Of a stretch of DNA of 64,000 nt, positions 21,729 to 35,514 are shown piece by piece. The position numbers and the translations under genes were made by a program. The stretch spans positions 21,797,501 through 21,861,500 of the forward strand of contig NC_052474.1 in the NCBI RefSeq assembly GCF_009730915.1, in the 5' to 3' direction. Numbering within the stretch: position 1 is the stretch's first letter; every line of letters starts with the position of its first letter. The stretch comes from Dioscorea cayenensis subsp. rotundata (lineage: Eukaryota; Streptophyta; Magnoliopsida; Dioscoreales; Dioscoreaceae). The notes under the pieces were generated by a model. The model saw nothing but the letters and a program-made list of their open reading frames with translations, was not told the origin of the DNA and ran no database searches.

Positions 21729-24700
21729 TCAAGAACATTGCAAGTGGCTCAAGTCATGAACCACATCGGCCGTGCTGCTTAAGTGTACAAAGTCGGCCCT
21801 GTGGAGGAGATTTGATTGGGTGCCTGTGCCTTCGGAATCCCCTTTTGTTGTACTGGAGGCTGAGGTTAATAAGCAGTGGCGCACACGGACCCGATGCGTT
21901 TTGGCGTCAGTTGAGCAACAACCGGTAATTTTCACTAGTAATATGGCTTCCTTGTCCCTTGTATCTTCGCACCACCAATTTTGAGCAATTCCATCTAAAA
22001 ACTCCTCCTTTGTGAAGAAATCCTCATGACAAACGGAAACTTCCACCATTTGACTAGGCTTTATTATACCAGTAGCTGGAAGAATCTGTTAAAAAAAATC
22101 AACATCTTTTGGTGATTCCTCATAACAATGTTTGAAGGTAAAATAAAATTAGATAAAGAGTCTGGGCATGCTTTATGATGTAAAATCCAACACAAACATA
22201 ACATGCTTGCAAATGATTTTGTTATAGATGTATATATAAGCAAAGAAGTATATGATAATAACTATAATCAAATAGAGATCCATTGTGACTGCAACAACGT
22301 TTCAATTATAAAACAAGATTTATGAATCAAAACATATTATCTGATAACTAATACTGAGTGGAATAAAAGGTCTCACAGTTTTGCTTCTTTCGCTAGTCAT
22401 TGCAATAAAATAGGCTGTGATCAGATATGAATAATATCTCGATTTTTGTTTTCTCACAAACAAACAATGTAGAAAAGGAAAAATAAATAAATAAATACTT
22501 TTGATGTATGAAAAAAGTTAAATTCATTAGTTCTCTCAAGAGACAGAAAGAGAAATCCCAACCAGCGAGGAGGTAACATGGCTTTAGTTAGTTTTCAACT
22601 AGTTGTGTTTATACAGACTCTGCCCAGGCCAACGGATTGAATTGTGTTTATTTATATTATGTAGAGTTAAAATTTGACACAACCACTACATCAAAAGACT
22701 ATCCTTGTCATGTAACATAAACTACTTTATAAGAAAAGTTCATGTGCAAACTTTTGAGTACAAGTTATGCATGGGCTTTCTGCATGTATGACCAATTTGT
22801 TTATAGACCATGAAAATGTTTATTACTAATATACGACAACAAACGTTCATCTTATGCACAAGTACTGAGTGAAGTTCTCCATTACCACTCACCTGTTACT
22901 GTACAAAAAATGAATTCCCACAAAAATCCTTAATTTTAACATTTCCATGTATACCAGGAAAAAAAATCAAATGGATGAAGAGATGTGGACTTTAATAAAG
23001 TTAAGTACTTTTCGGTCATTTATGAAGTCTAGTATGAGCAGAAATATGGTTGAATCCTGTAGCATAGATAGACAGAAAGATATGGCCTAAAACTTCAGAC
23101 TTGCACACAAACTGCAATTTTGTGAGGGTAAAGGATAATATACAGCATTTTTTCAAAGGTATATACACAAATATGGATTTATATCCACAGGGGTATATAA
23201 ATCAAAGAGACCTACAAAATGTCTTTATCGGAAGTAATTTTTCGAATGCCTTAAGCTTGACACAAACATGTTATGACCCAACACAAATTGCAACCACTAG
23301 TCTATTCAATCAATTAAAGACAAGATGTTTGTGAATATTATCTAAAACAGTATCGGAACACCCTGTGTTCATAAGTAATGGATGTTAAGCAAGCAAAAAT
23401 TCTAAGCAGCACTAATTGATGACCACTTGGTGCACAAGTGAGAAAACATAAAATCCTACCTGTAACCAATGAGGAAAGCCAAAAGAGCCTCTCACAAGTG
23501 GTTTTGATGTTTGTCCATCCTCCATGGTGGTAAACTGCCCTTCACATAGGATTTCAAACACTGCTTTGTACTTGTCAGATTTATTAGTGATCCGAAGGAT
23601 GGAAGAGTCTTGGTTTTGCAGAATGATGTTGTTCGTACTCACAATAACATCAGGCACGCTGCATAGTCTTTCAAGCAAAAATCTTACTTTTTTATTCCTA
23701 AAAATTATTTCTCCAAACTCTCTCCTTCTAATCAACTCATCCGCATGAGCAATTTTCACGTGGAATATGCATCTTACAGGTTTGTGATCACTATCTGTCA
23801 CATCCATGCATGCATCATACCTGATGAAGCAATAATTTTAATACTGTGAGTATCATGAGTACATTTTCAGAAAAGAATGCACTGCTCAAGCTTACTGTGA
23901 GATTGAACAAACAACAGAGCACTCTAGTGAACATTCAGCTACTGAGAATGATCGGCTGTCACGGTACAGGATTCTATCACACCAAGCAGGAATTCGTTTC
24001 TTCTCGCTGGAATCATATCCTTCAAAATGGAATGTAAACCACTGTTAATACTGCATTTTTTTTTTTAAATAAAACACAGGTAATTGCACATAATGGCAGA
24101 AGTTTTCCAAACTTAGATTTGGAGATGAGCTTTTCAGAATGTTCCTTTTCATAGAATTAAACGTAAAAGAGAACAGCACACACCAAGTAAAAATCCATCA
24201 CAATAGAAGCATACCTGAAAGACCTGCTTGATTCCTTTCAAATTTGTATGTAGGGGGGAATTTTATCTGTCCTTCACGCATTCCTTGAAAGACTTTGCCT
24301 GCTTTCATTTCTGCACGGAGCTGATCCTTTTCTCTGAGCCAGTCAAAACATCTTTGAGACACAAAGTCCCTGGCTTCATCATAAGTAATACCATGAAGCC
24401 GATAATTAAAATCACCAAGAAATACAACCATGTCTGCTTCTGCCAACTCAGGTCTCCCATCACTGGACTGGAACCCAGTGGCCTGTCATCATAAAAGTAT
24501 ATATACCTCATCATTAACTAAACCATTTCATTAAAAAAATCTATGTTAATAGCGTTATAGCACAGAACTATCAGAAAGTTACCCACATTTGCTCCTTGCT
24601 GTAATGGAGCAGCAGAGGATGAACCTGCACCAAAGATGCCAAAAAATAATGAGTACAAACAGGTTGCAACTATCACATGCTTGTAACTGATTGGAATTAT

Positions 24701-27700
24701 ATATTGCACAATTCAGATAATAGAATCCAATTCAACCCAGACAAATGACGAGGGATGAAAGCTGAAGCAACCTCATAAAATAAAATAAAATAAAAACAAG
24801 AGACAAAGATGACCTGATGGTCGGCTGAATGTCATTGTTCGATATACGTGATCGAAGTCAGCATTCCTTCGACCAACAGCTTCCAGGTGAGCAGCAAAAT
24901 GGCAGTTCACAAAGCACATTACGCGGTCATACACTCTCATCCTCAAGCCCACAGCACCCTGCAAAACACAGCTAAAATATGATGTTGATGCATAAATGGA
25001 AATGGCCTGAAGATCATGTCAGCAACAAAAATAAACCAGAAGCATATAGCTTAAAAATCAAAGAAAAAAAATGAAAGATGACAAAAATGGCTTTCCAAGA
25101 TATTACTGAAAGAAAGGAATCTGAAAAATAATCATTTGTCACAAGATAAACATTACCAATAATGTACAAACCATCAAGTAAATGAATCAGAGTCTAGAAA
25201 CCTTATCAGCAGAGTTCATATAGTCATATAAAATGAAAGCATGTGTGTGCATGAACGCACGCACACACCATCGAAAGCAACCAACATACATCAAAGTGCA
25301 TGCGCGCCCATGCATGTGAGTGTGTATGTGTGCACGCACATATGACAGAAAGAATTTGGTCTAGATAGAGAAAGAGAGAAATGTTGAAAAACCAAAACAA
25401 ATCTGGCAAAGTGGAGATTTGTTTAACACTTATCAGATCACAAGGCTGAAATTAGACTAGCTTGAAAAAGCTGGAATAAGGAAGAAAACATCCAGGAATG
25501 TGGGGCAACAAAGTGTGATACAGAAACAGGTTACACCCTGATCCGTATAGAAGGAATTGACTTTCATTATCATAGGCTATCTCAATATTTTGATGGCTCA
25601 GACCCGCACCGAGTATTGAGGTGAATATATGTTGCTACTGATATGTGTATCAGTTTTAAGGCATGTCATGCATATTCCAGAATATGAAATGCAAACGCAA
25701 GGTTTGATTAAAATCTAACAATACAAAAAGCAAATCTAAATGACTACCAGATTACATTTCTCTATACTATCCCAACTAGTTCCATATACCAAATCTAATC
25801 ATTCTAAACTGGCCCTTGGTCAGGAAAAATCTCCCTATTCATATCTGACATGATATGGAAGTTTTGCTAGCTTTACCTTATTTTATACTAACAAGGAAGC
25901 TTTCTTTTGCTGTATGTAAATAACAGAGCAATAATGTCTTATAAAAACAGTTCCTGATAACAAACATATACTGCTTTAAAAACATTTCCATGCACAAACT
26001 CATTTAATGTTATTTGATTTTTGCATGATGAATTACCACTAAGAAGCATGCTTCAACTCTAAACTTAACTCCTGTAAATTCCTTCAAACTGTCATTCTAA
26101 CAATAAAAATAATATGCATTTGAGAATAACAGCACTAAAAGTTATACCTTGTTGCCAATTGCTCGCCCAAACCCACAAGGGACTGCTGCAGCATCAACAT
26201 CACCGATATATGGGCTAAGTTTCTTTCTAGCCCTGAGGGAACGTTTGCATGGGTAGAACATCAACATGGTTAATGCCTTAAAGAAAAAATCAAACTACAG
26301 AACCATAAGACTATCATACAAACTCAAATCGGAAAGAGCATTAGGATATTGGGATGGCTTCAAGCAAGATGCTCACCATGCAGCAATAAGTAACCCTGCC
26401 AGCTGTCTGGACCCAATGCGCACAAAAGAGGATCCCTCATCTAAAGTCTTGTCTATTGCACTCAACCACCAAAGTCCATTAGCACTGCCCTCTAGACCTA
26501 CCTAAAATGAGAGCAACACCCTCAGTACCAAAATCACAAACAGAACAAAACATCAACCCAAGGAAAAAAAAATTAGATAATACGCCAAAGCACCAAATTA
26601 TCACACAAAATCCTTGGGTTTTGAAGATTGGTACAGCATTTTAAAGAGACTAAATGCATTCAAGAAGTTTAAACAATGCATTGTAGTTTTAGTTACTCTT
26701 TCGCCTTTGCTCATTTCAGTAATTTCCTTGATTGGTTGGGCCCACAGTAAGTATATACTGTATGCCTCAACTTGTTCAAACCTCTACAAACCAAATACCA
26801 ATTTTGAATAACTTAGGCGTAGGAATAACTCTTTTCACAGAATGTAATTCATTAAATGAAAAAAATTATTAATTAATAATTAAAAATGTTATTTATTGAC
26901 AAGAATCAACCATTAATTGTAAATATAATTTTTACAAAGTGTTTATTTTAATCAATATTAAGTCAAATTTCTGTCAAATTGGGATAAAGTTTAGCCTTCA
27001 AACCAAAATCAAAGTTCAAAATCTCAGATCCCAGTTATTTCAACTTATTCCAACCCCAACTCCAACTCGCACCACCATGGGCTCTAATGTCAGTCATGTT
27101 GGTGTGCATCGCCCACAAGGAAAAGTGTCGTTAGAATGGGAATCATATGCCATATAATATTTACATCACGAAGGCAGAGTGTCACTATGATGCAAATGGC
27201 AATAGAAAACCCCAAATTCAAGAACTGCTCAATTGTATAGTCACAAGCACATCGTGAGACCAGCAAACAGCGTGGGCGCCTACTTTTGGAGGAAGCAGAG
27301 CACACAATACAAAGGCAACCAAACCTCAAAAATGAGCAAGGTCATCACAAAGCATGTGACAAGAGTAAATAATATCACCAGCCACATGTAACACAAGAAA
27401 AAGTTATACAATAGTGCCACAATAGTTGAGATTCAATGGGTCACACAAGACATAATCAGATTCGGTTCAGTATTGGTAGATTCTAAGTAGCTTCCTAAGA
27501 ATGTGTTGTGTACAGTATCATAGGATAAAATGAGTAATACATAGGTGTCCCGCAGGCAGACTATATACAGGGTGCTTCATGATTGTCCTTGATGTGACAT
27601 GAACAATAAGCTTAGCATTGGAAGTTACAAATGCCCAAACACACTATGGTATTGGCCTGTGGTCACTTATCTACATAAATAATTTTGTGCCACACCTATG

Positions 27701-30700
27701 ACCTATCAATGAGGGACAGAGATTGAACAAGAAGGAACACTTAGGTCTTTGGTTGAATTTATGAAGTAATTTCATGATTTACAAGATAAATCTAATAAAA
27801 GACTAAATAGAAGGCTGACTCTAGGACAGAATATGAAGAATGCGCATGGAAAGGCACACAAAGGGCGCAGTATGAAGAATAAAAAAAAAAAGGAAAAGGA
27901 AAAGGGTGTAGATTGGACAAATTAGCCAATTGTGACCTCATTTGAAATGAAACTAAAATTAGCCCACAATATTAGATGAATACCAATAGAAGTGTATTCT
28001 TTTTGTAACTTTTCCAAATCATAGTGCAAAACATTATTCTTGGTGCCTGGCTTTTTCCACTTACTTACATTAACAAGGGTAGCAATATGCAGGGAAAAAA
28101 ATTCTATATGAGAGTGTACCTATGAGGCAACAAAAACGAATAGTGAGAAAAGATGGAGCAGAAATAGCTTACAGTTTCTTTTGCCGCAGCCATTGCAAGA
28201 ACGCCAGCACCCATTTCCACTTCTTGCAAACCAACAATGACCAATTCAACTTCTGATGCATTGGATCCCAACCAAGATATAAGTGAATCATGAGATGCTC
28301 TTTCTTGACCTACATTCCAAGTGCCAGCCAATATCTTAAGATTTTCTAGATTTGTGTATGATGATTCTTTGCTGGACAACTCTGCTCGCAAGATACCATC
28401 AAGAGGGCCTGGTGAAGTTAGGTTCCATCCCCGGATACCACCATGGCTAGCTAATGTGAAAATATAAGAACCTGCAGCTGCCATTTTTATAATTGGACTG
28501 CTATGTGCAACCCATGTTCCAACTAAATTTCCTTCAAGATCCAACACCTGGACACTGCCATTAAGGTAACCAACCCACAACCGTGTCCCAAAAGCACAAA
28601 GACAAAGGATAGGAGAAGAATGATGTTGAAACTCCTGCAGCCGAGTCCCATTTCCATCCCACTGGACAACTGAGCCATTTGTGCAGCCCATCCAGATTGT
28701 TCCATCCATCGAGATGGTCATGGCTTCAGCTCTCCTATCTCCAAATGCTCCCTTGACTGCAACTCTCCGAACAGCATCCGCTGCTCCCATCAAGGCATTA
28801 CGTGAGCGTTGGAAAAAGCCAAGAGCACCTTGGGCCTTTTCTTTCTTTGATGACGAAATAATCTTCAATTTCATTTCATCGTCTGAATACAAATCCTGCA
28901 TTACTGAGGCTTCAACCCTATTCTCAATTTGGCCATCTATGCCAAACACTTTCAGAAGTTCCTTACTTCGAGAATCCCTACAGAGATGAACAAGACTTAC
29001 TTTTCATAGGGTGAAAGTAGCTGGGATAGTCATCTCAAATAAAATAATAATTACAAGATAGTAGTGGTTATTTATCAAAAACAAAATAATGAGAAAAGCA
29101 TAGAATAATGACCTACCATAGGGCAAAGGAGAGGTGACCACCACTCCATACCTTAGATCTAGAATTATCAGACAACAAGAACCTCACATCTATAGCAGGC
29201 AAGTTACAGACACCACCAACAGTGACCTGATTCCTAAGGTCAGCATATGACCTTTCCACTACTAAAGTAGCCATATGCCGTTCTTCTTTTGGTAGAGAAA
29301 GAGCTTTTTCAATGGATTCCCATGGCCAGACCTTTATAGTTCCATTTTCTGATCCTGACCACAGATCACCTGAAAGATTTTGTGACCAAAAGGAAAACTA
29401 CATTAGAATAACCGATACACTAAGGGAGCAGAACACGAAGCCACGAACACAACAAAGACTTGGCGACAATTTTTTTAAAAAAAATAGAGTAAAGAGCTTG
29501 TGCTAATATCAAACCAAACACCTTGAGATACGAACCAGTGTGGAATTTAAGGTGTATAACACACTAGAAAGAATAGAATATATATAAAATACTCATGAGC
29601 TGGAAAATTTTTTGCCATTGCCAACAAACAAGATAGGGTTAAGTTCACATTATCGTCACTAATACTCTTGAAAATTAATTTGGTTTACCAAAAAAAAATT
29701 AAAAAAAGGAAGAGTATATCGCAGACAAAAGATGAAAGTAAGACTCTTACTTCCTGCAAATGTCAACTAAATACACCTACATTGTAAAGGCAATAACTAA
29801 TAATTGTCTCTAAAGACCGGTCATGAGTGATGAGTGACGGTATAGGAGTAGCTTCAAGCCTTCAATCATATAGCAAGTTTAGTACCTCAAGTCAAGATAA
29901 ATTATCAAAAGGGTGCCGAGAAATTATATAACCATTAATCATCTGCTAATTGGATGACATCCCACTGATGGCAGAGTTAAAAGACTTAACAGATGTTGGC
30001 TAAGAACATGTTAGTAGTCACAGATGTTCAAAGTAAATTCATAATTTATGCAAGTAAAGAAAATTAATGAAATTAAGGCTTACATAAACTCTTTTGACCA
30101 TGCATCATCCATTAGATTTAAGGAATCCAGAATTAGTGAAGATCTTTTACGTTCTTGATTTACCCAAAAAAAAAAAGAGTCAATTTTTAATTCTTCCATG
30201 CGAGTAAGATTGGAGGTGAATTTAGTTTAACTTCAAGTTGAAAGTACCCTCAATTTCTAATATAACAGAAATAGGGTCTCTGAGTAAAAGTATACTAAAA
30301 TGAATCCAACAAACCAGAACAAAGGAAGATGGGTAACAAAACAAGATGGGCACTTACTATCTTCATTCAATGAAGACCTTAATTGACATACCGAAGGACT
30401 GAATTGAATTTGTAAATGCTCATATGGTTTCAGATTTGAAATTTGAAAGAACTCACGTTACTCATCTATTCCTTTTAAAAGCAATAAAAGGCACAAAAAA
30501 AAATAATAAAAAAAAAACTCAGAGGTGAAAAGGACTAGAAGAAAGATGAGATTAAAGAAAACAATTGGACCTAATGAGAACTACTTAATCTCAGTCTTAG
30601 CCAATTATCAGGCTTCTTTGCAGACAAACCTTTTCCAGCTCTAAGTCCTGTATAAATAGTGTGAACTAAATTTATACCTGCCTCATTGAATCAGCAATTC

Positions 30701-32408
30701 AATAAAAGACTTGGATTTATCATTATTGGTTTACTGCAAAATGCAAATCTTATCTGATAATACAAAGTATTCAAGTGATCCCCAAGATAATGAGTCTTTG
30801 CTGTTGGAATTAGAACGAAGAAATAATGGTTTAGAAAAATAATTCTGTCATATTCTTCACTCGCTCTATATGAAGGTTACATTTTCTTGATGCATATAGC
30901 AGAAAAATGTTAAGAAGCCTAAAGTGGACTTACAAAAGAAGTAAATTACTATCAAGAAACTTGAGATGATTGCAAAGCACATATGGAAACTATTAGAACC
31001 AACACTTGTGAGAGCATATATGAATCTCAATAATGATAAGATTGGAATATAGCTCAGCATTTACATATAAAACATCACAATACAACAGAACATACGAATG
31101 GTTAAGGTGATTCAAGTTGGTAAAGGTAAAAGGCAAAGAAGAAACTAAAGCACATGGATTGATGGGGCGAGAAAAATAATGATGGTTTAGAAAGAAGAAT
31201 TCACAAAAACAGAACTAATCAGTGCATGTTCTTGTCCACTTTTGCAAAACTCCAGAACCGAAACCTAATATGGGAACCAAAACTCCATCTGCAAGACTAA
31301 AAATTAAAATTTGGTTCTAGAAGTCCACAATTGCAAGCTTTCTCAAGAGGGAATCCTTGTTCAATACCATAATTGAAAGCAATGAATCTCACAACATGGC
31401 AAAACAACTTAAAAGTTTCACACCTAACAACTCAAAAAATAACTTCTTTGCCAACTCACAACCTGCAGCGTGAACTCACATGTATATAGCACTTAGCATA
31501 ATTCCTCAAAAGCATAGCTTCATTCATCCATCAGCGCTCTCATTGATTAACTGAAAAGAAAAATAAAACACTGCTCAAACGTAAAATTCACATGTATCAT
31601 TACCATAGGAGGTGATAACAATGGATAGAACAGGGCCACGGTGTGCCTGCCAGGAGAGGCCTTCTCTAAAAGGACAGAAATCCTTAGCACCTCCAGGGAT
31701 TTTCTCCTCAATCCTCCAAGACCGGATCTTGCCATCCTTGTGCCCGGTCCAAACCAACCCACTAGCAGCATCAGAAACAAGACAAAGAGTAGGAGGCGTC
31801 TCACAAGACTCCCGGAAAGGCGCGCTCTCTTCATCCCCCCTCCTGACCTTGCAAGGTAAAACCTCACCACCCCACCCCTCAAACACATCCTTCAAGTCCC
31901 AGTACCGGACACCGTCCTCAAGCCCCGCCCAGAGCTGGGATCCAGCGGCCGACGCAATAGTCCGGATGAAAGAATTGGCCTGAGTCTCGCGAAGTGGGTG
32001 GGGGCGGAGCTCAAGCGAGGGAGGGCGGCCGGGGTGGATGGCAGCGCGGGTGGGGACTTTGAAGATGCCAGTGCCGCCGCCTCTGCCAATGAATTCAGGA
32101 AGGACGCCAAGCCCACCTCCAGATTCCGAGATGGCCCGGTCGAGGGTGAGGGAGGGGCTGGAATAAAGGTGAGGAGGAGCGAGAGGAGAAGGGAGTTGGG
32201 GGTTGCTGGAGAAGGGATTGAAGGAATGGTCAGTGAAGAGGGGGTCATCGTCGAGGCTGTGATTCCGGCGAGCGGCGGCGGGGGGGCGGACAGGAGAGAG
32301 AGGCTGGCTGTAGGACAAAACTGCGCGGCGGTGCTGGGGGTGGTGCTGCTCAGAGGAGTCCAATGGAGGGAGTAGGTCGTCGTCTTCGACGGAGATCCGC
32401 GTGTCCAT
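21729..32408 (-). CDS. FRA3: WD40-repeat type II inositol polyphosphate 5-phosphatase, FRA3 type
   Basis: Eleven exons: 32408-31604, 29369-29117, 28977-28173, 26501-26377, 26232-26148, 24958-24814, 24624-24587, 24482-24215, 24019-23896, 23820-23460 and 22085-21729. All phases agree, giving 1121 aa. The N-terminal half carries WD40-like repeats ([40 protein letters not shown]). The 5-phosphatase domain starts at [12 protein letters not shown] (566-577) and has the catalytic motifs GDFNYRL (775-781), PAWCDR (852-857) and SDHKPV (893-898). The segment SISQYDACM and the DNSRSKVW block match Arabidopsis FRAGILE FIBER 3 (At1g65580). Such enzymes remove the 5-phosphate from PI(4,5)P2, PI(3,4,5)P3 and Ins(1,4,5)P3; FRA3 affects actin organisation and secondary walls. 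Length agrees with the family (about 1100-1170). FRA3 orthology is from remembered sequence features. Confidence 0.93.
24587..24624 (-). other. 38-nt micro-exon (exon 7) of the FRA3-type gene
   Basis: Acceptor GTGCAG|GTTCAT and donor AAT|GTGGGT, a weak donor. The exon encodes Ser/Ala/Gln-rich linker residues in a variable loop before the PELAEADM block. Its length is not a multiple of three, so skipping it would break the frame before the catalytic GDFNYRL motif. Confidence 0.7.
29370..31603 (-). other. Intron 1 of the FRA3-type gene
   Basis: The largest intron of the gene, 2.2 kb, from TATG|GTAATG to TTTCAG|GTGATC. AT-rich; I see no coding segment or clear mobile element in it. Confidence 0.75.
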
Positions 32409-32550
32409 GCGATCGAAACCCTAGAAATCTTCCGATTGGCGTTGGAGAAGATGATGATGGCGATGATGAAGCGAAGAAGAGAACTTGCGAGAGAGAAAGG
32501 GCAAAATGGGAATGTTATCTTCTTTTTCCATTGAGACCCTTAAAAAAAAA

Positions 32551-32566
32551 TTTATATATATATATA
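32551..32566 (-). promoter_or_regulatory. TATA-rich tract upstream of the FRA3-type gene
   Basis: A (TA)n stretch 143-158 bp upstream of the ATG could serve as a TATA box, but simple (TA)n tracts are frequent here, so support is weak. Confidence 0.25.
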
Positions 32567-34083
32567 GTTCTACAATAATTAATCTTATCTTTATCTATTA
32601 TATCTAAATTATAAAAATTTTAAATATTAATTAAATCGATATTTTTACACACACATATATATATATATACTCTTTCAAAAAAATAAAACAAAATAATTAT
32701 ATTCATCATACATAAATAAAATATATATATATATATATCATTAGTATAAGTAATTTGGGAATTTAAATAAAATTCTATATGTACTATTAATAAAAAAAAA
32801 ATCAGTTTTTATATAATTTATAGTATATTTTAATAGTGTATCCATTAGTAAAAAATTTTAAAAAGTTATACATGACATTAATGAGATTACCTGTAATAAT
32901 ATCAATGAAAATATTATATGGTTGAAAATATTATGGTAATTTGATATAACGATATTTAATTGGGAATTTTTATTATTGGGAATAATACATTACTGTGTTA
33001 TAAGATTACCTTATATTTAATAATTTAAAATAGACACTGAATTTGGTGAGTAATATTCTCAAGTTGGTAATGTGATATTAATATTTAGATTAGCATCAGT
33101 GCAATGCTAAACGTCTATATTACCGCTAACTAAACTGTCATTTAATATTTAGGGATATACGAGTAAAAACTCTATTAAAATCTTGGAAGATAAAAATAAT
33201 AATAAAGTTTTACAAGGGTGTATATGCAAGAAAGGAAGCATGATAACATGAAACAAGAACAAAAGTGAATGCAGAGAAAGCACGGCGTTGCACGGTTGAC
33301 TTGGTAACCAAATCATTCTCCATTGAAAACGAACGTGCCAATAAGTAATTATTTATTTATTATTATTATTATTATTTAAAAAATTTAGTAAACCATGCAT
33401 TGCCATATTTAAATATTTAAAATTAAAATAATGTTCAGTTTAAGCAGACATGACATTCCTATTATTTTATTTATTTAATATATTTAAAAACTTCATTTTG
33501 TTGGTAATATATCATTGACAATGTAAATCAGTCTTAATTAAGTATTTATCTCTTTGGCATGATTGGTTTAATCTTGCGAAAATTACTATAAACTCCCTGT
33601 ATATTTCCATGCTAACCATAGTCTCCCTCTCTCTTTCCATTTGCTTTTTTGACTTTATTTTTAAAATATTTTTATACGTGCTATCAATATCTTAAGAAGA
33701 TAGATACATGGGATATTTATAATTTTACTTTAATTTGGATTAAAAATAAAAGTTTTAAATAGTTTGAGGAGCATTTGGATTTATATTATTTTTTATTTTT
33801 TTATGATTTAATAAATTTGAAAGATTTTAAGAAGTTTTTGAAATTTTTGGTTAATTTTATATAATAAAATTTTTATTATATTTTTTATATAAAGTGAGAA
33901 AAGCACTTAAATCCATTACTGTGAGATAAAATTGATCATTCACCCTGAATTAATAAAGAAGAAAAATACCATTTTTTTATTGTGAAGATGATTCTCATTA
34001 TAATTTTACAAATTCAAACACATTTAAAAATATATTTTTTTAAATTATTGTTTATATTATTATATATATATATAACTTATTTC

Positions 34084-34088
<5 letters not shown>

Positions 34089-34124
<36 letters not shown>

Positions 34125-34150
34125 GAAAGGTAAGGAGGGGGGGGGGTGGG
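34089..34150. repeat. (TAA)n array followed by a G10 run
   Basis: About twelve TAA units, then AAGGTAAGGA, then ten G, T and GGG. Such homopurine runs are prone to slippage and assembly error. Confidence 0.85.
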
Positions 34151-34612
34151 ACAAGAATTCCAAACAATGAGACCTAACTCATAACCACCACAAAGCACAC
34201 CTGTCAAAATGTACTGGCAGTGGACCAGGGACCAGGACAGCAATATTCAATCATTCAACAACAAAATGCCCTACTTTTTTTTTTATCTTCTGTTCTTTCA
34301 TTTCAAAACTATATAAAATTAATATGTTTCTCAATTACAACAATTATTTATTTTTTTATTTGTTATTTTTTTGGTATTACATGCACTGAAAAATATCCTT
34401 AATTTTTTATATGTATCAAAAGGGAAAAAAAAATTTACTTTCCAATATTTTATTGTCAACACAGTTGACTAATTTAATATTAAAAAAATATCAATATTTT
34501 TTAATGAATTTATATGAATTTTGTCAACATGGTTGTGCAAACAAAGTTTAGAAACATAAAAACATTTACAATTACAATTGCATTGGGAGGTCAAGTAGAA
34601 AAATTATAGATA

Positions 34613-34759
34613 ACCACCGGCCTAATAGCCTAGTGGTATCGGGTCCCCAAGAGCTTCATGGAGGTTGAGTGAAGATGCTGTGGAGCGATGCTCTGGCGTC
34701 TGTCCTTGACTTCCCCAATGGGGAGACCGTGATGTTTATCGTCCTGTGTAAAAAAAAAA
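34613..34759 (+). mobile_element. tRNA-derived SINE with target-site duplication
   Basis: A 138 bp body plus an A-tail is bounded by a perfect 14 bp duplication AAAAATTATAGATA (34599-34612 and 34755-34768). Near the 5' end, TAGCCTAGTGG matches the pol III A box; GGAGGTTGAGTG about 35-40 bp on is a degenerate B box. The body is GC-rich against AT-rich surroundings and ends GTTTATCGTCCTGTGT before the A-tail. This is the standard signature of LINE-mobilised retroposition. Confidence 0.85.
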
Positions 34760-34900
34760 TTATAGATATTTTCAAGGGTATACACAAACATATATAGGGA
34801 TCATTATGGCAATTAAAATTTAAGGTTCATTTTGAGGGTTAAATTATAATTTTAAAACAAAATTTAAAATATTTATATAATAATAATATGATTTTTAATG

Positions 34901-35020
34901 AGGGTGGCGTGGTGTAGTTGGTTAACACAGGGCGACACGCCATTTAAAGATGCTTACTAATATTAGTAAGTGATTTATGAGTTAGTTCAAATATCACATT
35001 TCTTTTTTTCCAATAATAGA
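34901..35020 (+). mobile_element. Second SINE-like element, T-rich end
   Basis: TGGTGTAGTTGGTTAACAC (34910-34928) is a good tRNA-like A-box region, and AGTTCAAATATC (about 34984-34995) is a degenerate B box. The right end is TTTCTTTTTTTCC. A T-rich 3' end is known from p-SINE1 of rice. A convincing target duplication is missing. Confidence 0.45.
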
Positions 35021-35514
35021 GGATAGGATCTAGCATGCTCACATGTCATATGGATGATTAGGACATTAGCAACAACTATGCAAAGATTATTCTGGTTATT
35101 TATTTCAATTTTTTAAATTAAAATCAATATATATTATTTTCAATATTAATTTACATGTTTAATAGAATGCACAAGAAAATGTCCACAAATATATTATCTC
35201 AATTCCATAATTTGCAATTTGTAAATACAATCAACAAAATCCTATTAACGGTAAATAATAATAAATATTAAAACTATAAATAATAAAAATATGAAATTAG
35301 AAATTTAAAAATAAACCATAGTACCTCCAAATACCAAGAAAATATATATTTTTTTTAATTTAAAAAAAATCCATTTGAATTTTCTCTCTGAATATAAGCC
35401 ACAGCCATCACATGACTGTCCTGCACAAACTGCAAGTAACTGCATGCTTACTAAGCATTCTCAAACACAATATAAACAACTCTTCACTATTTGGTAACAA
35501 TACATATATAGAGC

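Noticed and set aside
34905..34930. A functional tRNA gene
   Set aside because: The A box is good, but the B box is degenerate and no acceptor stem or anticodon arm can be closed; SINE-like origin fits better.
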